Shown here in pieces: positions 6,875-10,642 of a DNA stretch of 10,642 nt. Under the pieces are notes generated by a model. That model worked only from the letters and a program-made list of their open reading frames with translations. It did no database searches and was not told the DNA's origin. The stretch's first letter is position 1. Each line of letters starts with the position of its first letter. The DNA is from Bacteroidales bacterium (GTDB lineage Bacteria; Bacteroidota; Bacteroidia; Bacteroidales; Paludibacteraceae). The position numbers and the translations under genes were made by a program. The DNA is taken from assembly GCA_018066005.1 (NCBI GenBank), contig JAGHSG010000015.1, positions 1-10,642 of the forward strand, written 5' to 3'.

Positions 6875-7687
6875 ATTAATGTAGCCGAAATAGTGCGAAC
6901 AAAAACCAAACGACATGTCCCACAATGGGTCATTCGTTGGTTGGAGAAACTTATCCATCAGGACGAGTGCAATGCATTCCTCGCCCAATACGGACACTTG
7001 CGCAATTTCGACTTCCTGGACGCTTTCCTTACCCATTGCCTCCAATGCACCTATACGCTCCATCAATCATCAACCAACAATCCGCCTTTGGCGGAACAAC
7101 AATTGCGCCCTGCGCAACCATCAATGGTTTTTGTCTCCAACCATCCCCTCGGCGGTCTGGATGGCATTATCTTATTGAAGATATTGCATGACGCCGGCTA
7201 TCAACCGCGTGCTATTGTCAACGACTTACTCTTGCACCTCACGCCCATACGTGACCTCTTTGTGCCGGTGAATAAAGTGGGGGCTCAGGCACGCGAATAT
7301 GTGGCGTTGCAGCAACAATTATGGGCATCGGATGATGCCATCCTAACCTTCCCCGCCGGTGCCTGCTCACGGCTGCAACGTGGGGAGATAAAAGACTTGG
7401 AATGGAAAAATACATTCCTCCGCAATGCCATTCGTTATCAGCGGGATATTGTTCCTGTCTATTTTGAAGGAACCAATTCGCGACGTTTCTATCGCATAGC
7501 CCGCTGGCGCAAACGATTGCATATACCGATAAATATCGAAATGTTATTACTACCGGACGAGATGTTCCGTGCCAAAGGTTCCCATTATCATGTCTATTTC
7601 GGTCAACCTATCCCTTGGCAGTCCCTTTCTTCCCTTTCCGTCTCCGACATTCGTCGACAAACCTATACGTTAAACGCTAAACTCTAA
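6872..7687 (+). CDS. glsA: GlsA-type O-acyltransferase of glycine lipid synthesis (PlsC-like)
   Basis: The 271-residue product is a PlsC-family (LPLAT) acyltransferase. The catalytic block is SNHPLGGLDG (89-98), with His91 and Asp97 spaced H-x5-D rather than the usual H-x4-D. FPAGACSRL (160-168) stands for the FPEGTRS block that binds the phosphate or headgroup, and DIVPVYFEGTNSRRFY supplies the fourth block. This form is typical of the Bacteroidota 'hemolysin-like' acyltransferases. In Bacteroides thetaiotaomicron, GlsA adds a second acyl chain to N-acyl-3-hydroxyacyl glycine made by GlsB. No membrane span is obvious, so it is likely a peripheral inner-membrane enzyme. The last codons (LNAKL and stop) are encoded by the 7-bp repeat array. 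glsB follows 20 bases later. Ornithine- or other amino-acid-lipid specificity cannot be excluded. Confidence 0.85.
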   Translation: MINVAEIVRTKTKRHVPQWVIRWLEKLIHQDECNAFLAQYGHLRNFDFLDAFLTHCLQCTYTLHQSSTNNPPLAEQQLRPAQPSMVFVSNHPLGGLDGIILLKILHDAGYQPRAIVNDLLLHLTPIRDLFVPVNKVGAQAREYVALQQQLWASDDAILTFPAGACSRLQRGEIKDLEWKNTFLRNAIRYQRDIVPVYFEGTNSRRFYRIARWRKRLHIPINIEMLLLPDEMFRAKGSHYHVYFGQPIPWQSLSSLSVSDIRRQTYTLNAKL

Positions 7688-7705
7688 ACGCTAAACGCTA
7701 AACTC
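7671..7705. repeat. 7-bp tandem array (TAAACGC/TAAACTC), five exact-register units, spanning the glsA stop
   Basis: Five contiguous heptamers occupy 7671-7705 in the order TAAACGC, TAAACTC, TAAACGC, TAAACGC, TAAACTC. Each starts with TAA, and with a 7-bp period the stops at 7671, 7678 and 7685 fall in three different frames. The third is the real glsA stop. The first two units encode the last residues of GlsA (N-A-K-L), and the array ends two bases before the glsB ATG at 7708. Confidence 0.95.
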
Positions 7706-7707
7706 AC

Positions 7708-8670
7708 ATGAAGCCTATCATTGAACCTATTGATCGTGACCTGCTCAAGCAGGAACTGACTAAAAAGAATTTTCTTCGCCCAACCAATAAGGCGGAGAAT
7801 GAGATATACGACATCACGGCAGACCAAGCCCCTCACCTGATGCGGGAGATAGCCCGTCTGCGCGAAATCAGTTATCGTGATGGCGGAGGGGCTACCGGCG
7901 AAGCGATGGATATGGATGAGATGGATACGATGGAGCACCCTTATCACCAACTCTTGGTGTGGGACCCCGTCAATGAAGAGATTGTAGGCGGTTATCGCTA
8001 CCTCTGCTGTGCGGAAGCTAAACTGCAACCGGACGGACAACCATTTATTACCTCGTCGCATCTGTTCCACTACACGGACTATTTCATTCGCAATTACTTG
8101 CCCTATACGATTGAATTAGGACGGGCTTTTGTGCAACCTAAATACCAGAATCGCGATATGGGCGTTAAGTCTCTCTATGCGCTGGATAATATATGGGACG
8201 GAATAGGGGCTATCTTGTATAACCACCCCGAAATAAAATACCTGATCGGTAAGGTTACCATGTACCCCCAATATGATGCTATGTCGCGTAACCTCATCTA
8301 TGCGTATCTGCGCCGCTATCATAACGATTCCAAAGGACTCTTCTATCCCAAGACGCCCGTAGATATATCGTGCGAAGCGCAGGAGTTGGCGGATGACCTG
8401 TTTATGGGTGATGACCCCACACTCAATTATCAGATTCTTCAACGTGCCGTGCGTACACGCGGAACGGTCATCCCACCTATGTTCTCTGCTTACCTGAATG
8501 TAACCGACACCCTTATGTCGTTTGGCAATGCCGTCAATGACGAGTTAGCAAATGTGTATGAAACCGGTATATTGGTCAACGTGGAAGATATCAACCCGGA
8601 CAAACATGCCCGCTACATAGGTGTTTATATGGAGTGGCTCCGTAACCTCATGGATGCCCGCCGCAAATAA
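7708..8670 (+). CDS. glsB: GlsB-type N-acyltransferase of glycine lipid synthesis (OlsB/GNAT-like)
   Basis: This 320-residue protein belongs to the OlsB-like GNAT acyltransferases (Acetyltransf_5 type). LREISYRDGGGATGEAMDMD (51-70) matches the hallmark R-x5-F/Y-R...E-x2-D-x-D segment. LLVWDPVNEEIVGGYRYLCC (82-101) forms the beta strands of the GNAT core. ELGRAFVQPKYQNRDMGVKS (136-155) corresponds to the acyl-thioester-binding motif with its E-L-G/S-R-x2-V pattern. In B. thetaiotaomicron, GlsB N-acylates glycine with a 3-hydroxy fatty acid from acyl-ACP, the first step of glycine lipid formation; related OlsB enzymes use ornithine. The chain is longer than simple OlsB proteins because of a C-terminal extension after about residue 215, as in Bacteroidota members. 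glsA lies directly upstream, so the two steps are encoded together. It is presumably cytoplasmic and membrane-associated. Confidence 0.87.
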   Translation: MKPIIEPIDRDLLKQELTKKNFLRPTNKAENEIYDITADQAPHLMREIARLREISYRDGGGATGEAMDMDEMDTMEHPYHQLLVWDPVNEEIVGGYRYLCCAEAKLQPDGQPFITSSHLFHYTDYFIRNYLPYTIELGRAFVQPKYQNRDMGVKSLYALDNIWDGIGAILYNHPEIKYLIGKVTMYPQYDAMSRNLIYAYLRRYHNDSKGLFYPKTPVDISCEAQELADDLFMGDDPTLNYQILQRAVRTRGTVIPPMFSAYLNVTDTLMSFGNAVNDELANVYETGILVNVEDINPDKHARYIGVYMEWLRNLMDARRK

Positions 8671-8682
8671 ATTAATAAAGAT

Positions 8683-10263
8683 ATGCTCATAAAATGCTAT
8701 ACTGCCGCCTTACAAGGCATAGATGCTGAACTGATTACAGTAGAAGTGCATGCCATTTCCGGCTCGGATTTTACCCTTGTCGGTCTGCCTGACAATGCTG
8801 TCAAAGAAGCGCGTGACCGTATTTATGCTGCAATGCAGGTAAACGGCTTGGACACGCCGCGTCGTTCGTTAACAATCAATATGTCGCCGGCTGATCTCAA
8901 AAAAGAGGGGTCCGGTTATGACCTTCCTTTGGCTGTCGGTATGTTGGTCGTTACTGAGCAGATTCATGTACATTCGTTGGAGCAGTACCTCTTTGTGGGC
9001 GAATTGTCTTTGGATGGCGGTCTGCAACCCGTTCATGGTGTCTTGCCTATCACATTGATGGCCAAGAAGCAAGGTTTTCGGGGAATCATCCTGCCCGCAG
9101 CCAATGCTCGTGAAGCCGCCGTGGTGGAAGGTATCGAGGTGTATGGTATGGAGAGTCTGCCGGATGTGGTGCGATTCTTGGAAGGAACATATATGGCTAC
9201 GCCTATTGTGGTGGATATGGAGCAGGAATTTCGTCAGTTGGCGACTGCTTCCGATATGGATTTCTCGGATGTACGCGGACAGGAAAACGTGCGTCGCGCC
9301 ATGGAAGTGGCTGCGGCCGGCGGACATAATATGCTGATGGTTGGCCCTCCGGGTGCCGGTAAGTCTATGATGGCTAAACGTCTGCCCTCTATCTTGCCCC
9401 CGTTGACGTTGGATGAGGCGTTAGAGACAACTAAGATTCATTCGGTGGCTGGTCTGCTTCGCCGTGACCAGTCGCTGGTTATCAACCGTCCTTTCCGCAG
9501 CCCTCATCACACGATAACGGATGTGGCTTTATGCGGTGGCGGGTCTAATCCGCGCCCGGGTGAGATATCGCTTGCCCATAACGGTGTGCTCTTCTTGGAC
9601 GAACTGCCGGAGTATTCGCGCGCTACGCTGGAGGTCCTGCGGCAACCGTTGGAAGACCGTCATATCACGGTGGCACGTGCCAAGAACACGGTTAATTACC
9701 CTGCTTCTTTTATGCTCGTGGCAGCGATGAATCCTTGTCCCTGCGGACACTATGGCGAGAATAATCCCCAACACCCTTGTACGTGTACCCCGGGACAGAT
9801 ACACCGCTACCGGGATAAAATTTCCGGACCGCTTTTGGATCGTATTGACATCCAATGCTCTATTTCGGCAGTACCGTATGATAAACTCAAGGATATGCAG
9901 CCGGGCGAGTCGTCTGCCGCCATCCGTGAACGTGTTCTCAAAGCCAGAGTTATCCAACAGGAACGATTTCAGGCTGAACAAACCACTCCCTACCCTATGA
10001 GGGAAGGGACGGGGATGGGTCTTTTCTGCAACGCCCAGATGACTCCCAAACAGGTCCGTCAGTATTGCCAATTGGATGAGCAGAGCGATAAATTATTGCA
10101 ACTGTCTATGGAAAAGATGGGACTGTCTGCCCGTGCTTATGACCGTATTTTGAAAGTTGCCCGCACCATTGCCGACCTTGCCGGCAGCGAGAATATCCAA
10201 GCCCCTCACCTGATGGAAGCCATCTCCTATCGCCAATTGGATAAGGATAACTGGGGCGAGTAG
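8683..10263 (+). CDS. comM: ComM/YifB family AAA+ ATPase (Mg-chelatase-like, MCM-type branch-migration helicase)
   Basis: The 526-residue product has the full ComM layout. The N-terminal Lon-protease-like ChlI domain spans about 20-140 (FTLVGLPDNAVKEARDRI, then INMSPADLKKEGSGYDLPLA). The AAA+ core begins with DVRGQENVRRAMEVAAAG, Walker A GPPGAGKS at 221-228 and Walker B VLFLDELPE at 302-310. A cysteine cluster PCPCGHYG...PCTC (Cys352, 354, 366, 368) may bind zinc, and SGPLLDRIDI (381-390) precedes the C-terminal domain with LSARAYDRILKVARTIADL. ComM homologues extend heteroduplex joints during natural transformation; many non-competent bacteria also keep the gene. The stretch TTPYPMREGTGMG at 434-446 looks like an extra insertion encoded by a palindromic sequence. 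glsB ends 12 bases upstream. Walker motifs and frame are intact, so the protein should be functional. Confidence 0.95.
   Translation: MLIKCYTAALQGIDAELITVEVHAISGSDFTLVGLPDNAVKEARDRIYAAMQVNGLDTPRRSLTINMSPADLKKEGSGYDLPLAVGMLVVTEQIHVHSLEQYLFVGELSLDGGLQPVHGVLPITLMAKKQGFRGIILPAANAREAAVVEGIEVYGMESLPDVVRFLEGTYMATPIVVDMEQEFRQLATASDMDFSDVRGQENVRRAMEVAAAGGHNMLMVGPPGAGKSMMAKRLPSILPPLTLDEALETTKIHSVAGLLRRDQSLVINRPFRSPHHTITDVALCGGGSNPRPGEISLAHNGVLFLDELPEYSRATLEVLRQPLEDRHITVARAKNTVNYPASFMLVAAMNPCPCGHYGENNPQHPCTCTPGQIHRYRDKISGPLLDRIDIQCSISAVPYDKLKDMQPGESSAAIRERVLKARVIQQERFQAEQTTPYPMREGTGMGLFCNAQMTPKQVRQYCQLDEQSDKLLQLSMEKMGLSARAYDRILKVARTIADLAGSENIQAPHLMEAISYRQLDKDNWGE
9985..10020. repeat. GC-rich palindromic element inside comM, apparently inserted in frame
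   Basis: TCCCTACCCT (9987-9996) can pair with AGGGAAGGGA (10000-10009) around an ATG loop, with one A-A mismatch. A G-rich tail (GGGGATGGGT) follows. Its composition differs from the surrounding codons, and it lies where other Bacteroidota ComM proteins, as I remember them, run almost directly from the RF-x-x motif to CNAQM. The net gain is about 12 codons. The insertion boundaries are approximate and depend on an alignment I have not run. Confidence 0.55.
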
Positions 10264-10295
10264 AGATACCCCCAACTATCATTTTGTCACATTGC

Positions 10296-10339
10296 GATAA
10301 ACGGGCGATGAACGAACGATGAACGAACGATAAACGAAC
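10296..10339. repeat. 11-bp tandem array downstream of comM, four units
   Basis: The units are GATAAACGGGC (10296-10306), GATGAACGAAC (10307-10317), GATGAACGAAC (10318-10328) and GATAAACGAAC (10329-10339). Base 5 of the unit varies only as part of TAA or TGA, so each unit holds a stop codon at the same offset (10298, 10309, 10320, 10331), covering all three frames. The last unit also forms part of the left arm of the following hairpin. Confidence 0.93.
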
Positions 10340-10369
10340 GGTGCCACTTGGCATCGTTTGTTACTTTTT
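10333..10369 (+). terminator. Intrinsic terminator behind comM
   Basis: The left arm AACGAACGGTGCC (10333-10345) pairs with GGCATCGTTTGTT (10350-10362) around an ACTT loop, giving 13 pairs of which two are G-T. AC and five T residues (10365-10369) follow. This is the first convincing terminator in the window and probably ends the directon about 70 bases after the comM stop. Confidence 0.75.
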
Positions 10370-10384
10370 GCCCCAAAAAGTAGC
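10360..10384. repeat. Inverted repeat with a CCC loop (GTTACTTTTTG / CAAAAAGTAGC)
   Basis: GTTACTTTTTG (10360-10370) and CAAAAAGTAGC (10374-10384) form an 11-pair stem with one T-G pair and a three-base loop. On the + strand no T-run follows. It overlaps the right arm and T-run of the upstream terminator, so the two hairpins cannot both form completely. Similar TTTTTGCCCCAAAAA palindromes recur in Bacteroidota spacers in my experience, perhaps as bidirectional terminators. Confidence 0.7.
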
Positions 10385-10406
10385 AAAATGATAGCAAATT
10401 GATAGG
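10381..10406. repeat. Two-copy 11-bp direct repeat (TAGCAAAATGA / TAGCAAATTGA)
   Basis: TAGCAAAATGA (10381-10391) is followed immediately by TAGCAAATTGA (10392-10402) and a partial TAGG. The period is again 11 bp, and TAG recurs at 10381, 10392 and 10403 in three different frames, although the sequence is unrelated to the GATGAACGAAC units. Confidence 0.7.
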
Positions 10407-10415
10407 CGATTTTTT

Positions 10416-10465
10416 ATGCAAAATGCAAAAATATTTGCATATATCAAAAATTCTTAGTAACGTCG
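10416..10465 (+). promoter_or_regulatory. Possible Bacteroidota-type promoter with an ATGCAAA palindrome
   Basis: ATGCAAA occurs twice in tandem (10416-10422, 10423-10429) and once inverted (TTTGCAT, 10434-10440), the last two forming a perfect palindrome around AATA. TTTG at 10434-10437 can serve as the -33 box. TAACGTCG at 10458-10465 sits 20 bases downstream, where TAnnTTTG is expected for the primary Bacteroidota sigma factor; it matches TA, T and G but not the full TTTG. Transcription would begin near 10470 and run rightwards. The poor -7 match makes this tentative. Confidence 0.4.
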
Positions 10466-10551
10466 GCAAGCTGCTGCCAACTATGTTGGCCCCCCGAATG
10501 GTGGTCCTCACCTTTATTAAAATGCGCACCTATTAGGGCACAAGACTTGCG

Positions 10552-10627
10552 TCTTTCATTATCCGTTTTTTAGATAGTTCTTTATGTGCAAGCCCCTACG
10601 AACTACCTAAAATCGTATAATCATAGA
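10552..10627. repeat. Long imperfect inverted repeat, about 23 pairs
   Basis: The core arms TTTTAGATAGTTC (10568-10580) and GAACTACCTAAAA (10600-10612) pair with a single A-C mismatch around a 19-base loop. Beyond a small internal loop, CG/CG and ATTAT/ATAAT extend the stem, and TCT (10552-10554) meets AGA (10625-10627). The outermost pairs compete with the terminal hairpin at 10623-10639. Confidence 0.7.
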
Positions 10628-10642
10628 TTAAAAATCTATTTT
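10623..10642 (+). terminator. Possible AT-rich terminator at the right edge
   Basis: ATAGATT (10623-10629) and AATCTAT (10633-10639) form a perfect 7-pair stem around AAA, continuing into a T-run (10639-10642) that the window edge cuts off. The stem is AT-rich, so its strength is uncertain. It could end a short transcript that begins near 10470. Confidence 0.35.

Larger units (their letters stand above)
10466..10642 (+). other. Hairpin-dense region without an ORF: candidate non-coding RNA or 5' leader (open at right edge)
   Basis: Successive possible stems are GCCAAC/GTTGGC (10476-10490, loop TAT), GGTG/CACC (10500-10512), TGCGCACCT/AGGGCACA (10523-10541, imperfect), AAGAC/GTCTT (10542-10555, loop TTGC), a long imperfect hairpin at 10552-10627, and ATAGATT/AATCTAT (10623-10639). 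No reading frame of note crosses it on either strand. A promoter-like sequence lies just upstream. I checked by eye for tmRNA, RNase P, SRP, tRNA, and TPP or cobalamin signatures and saw none. A Bacteroidota 6S-type RNA or an operon leader remains possible; the family is unknown. Confidence 0.35.

Noticed and set aside
9529..10071. 180-codon - strand frame opposite comM
   Set aside because: It lies wholly across the conserved ATPase core of comM, and the translation resembles no family.
10348..10363. TGGCATCGTTTGTTAC as a sigma-54 promoter
   Set aside because: The -24 GG is present, but the -12 GC is missing at the required spacing, and the bases are already used by the terminator stem.
10296..10406. 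CRISPR-like array
   Set aside because: The units are directly adjacent with no spacers and are only 11 bp long; no cas gene is present.
10106..10529. Two - strand frames (10106-10354 and 10287-10529) over the comM end and spacer
   Set aside because: Part of each is the 11-bp array read backwards (RSFIVRSSFVHRPF-like). This is low-complexity coding produced by a repeat that lacks stops on that strand.
10616..10621. TATAAT as a -10 box
   Set aside because: Bacteroidota use TAnnTTTG rather than TATAAT, there is no suitable partner element, and the bases lie within the long hairpin arm.
10552..10627. Long imperfect hairpin as an integron attC site
   Set aside because: The outer arms lack the AAC/GTT core boxes, there is no integrase or cassette gene nearby, and the stem continues with simple AT pairs.

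Overview
The window looks like core chromosome of a member of the Bacteroidota, most likely order Bacteroidales. The signs are a Bacteroides-type RpoN, a DUF4494 protein, a DUF4105 (Lnb-type) membrane protein, the GlsA/GlsB pair for glycine lipids, weak or absent Shine-Dalgarno sequences, and AT-rich start regions. I cannot name a genus. All eleven genes lie on the + strand. Spacers are short, two junctions overlap, and there is no clear terminator between genes, so the region reads as one long directon ending at a hairpin behind comM.

Layout: 2-361 is the C-terminal part of nusB (antitermination), cut by the left edge. 374-703 is yajC (Sec accessory). 713-1828 is a DegT/WbpE-type PLP sugar aminotransferase. 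1876-3360 is rpoN (sigma-54). 3357-3986 is a PAP2-like multi-spanning membrane protein. 3990-4973 is a DUF4105/Lnb-type putative lipoprotein N-acyltransferase. 4943-6418 is an exported alkaline-phosphatase-superfamily protein whose expected catalytic motifs appear to be lost. 6423-6845 is a DUF4494 protein. 6872-7687 and 7708-8670 are the glsA/glsB-type acyltransferases for N-acyl amino-acid (glycine) lipids. 8683-10263 is comM/yifB, an AAA+ MCM-like helicase.

The middle of the window (3357-8670) is largely about the envelope: lipid phosphate chemistry, lipoprotein acylation, an exported pseudo-phosphatase and aminolipid synthesis. The flanks are transcription, secretion and DNA-processing housekeeping genes. 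I see no phage, transposase, CRISPR array, toxin or defence cassette.

The unusual material is small in scale. Spacers hold short tandem arrays with unit lengths of 7, 8 or 11 bp, none divisible by three, and nearly every unit carries a stop codon, so each array closes all three + strand frames. comM contains a GC-rich palindromic stretch that looks like an in-frame insertion. The last 379 bases hold no gene but contain a tandem array, an overlapping intrinsic terminator, a second inverted repeat, a degenerate Bacteroidota-type promoter and a dense run of hairpins running to the right edge. That run could be a non-coding RNA or the leader of an operon outside the window.
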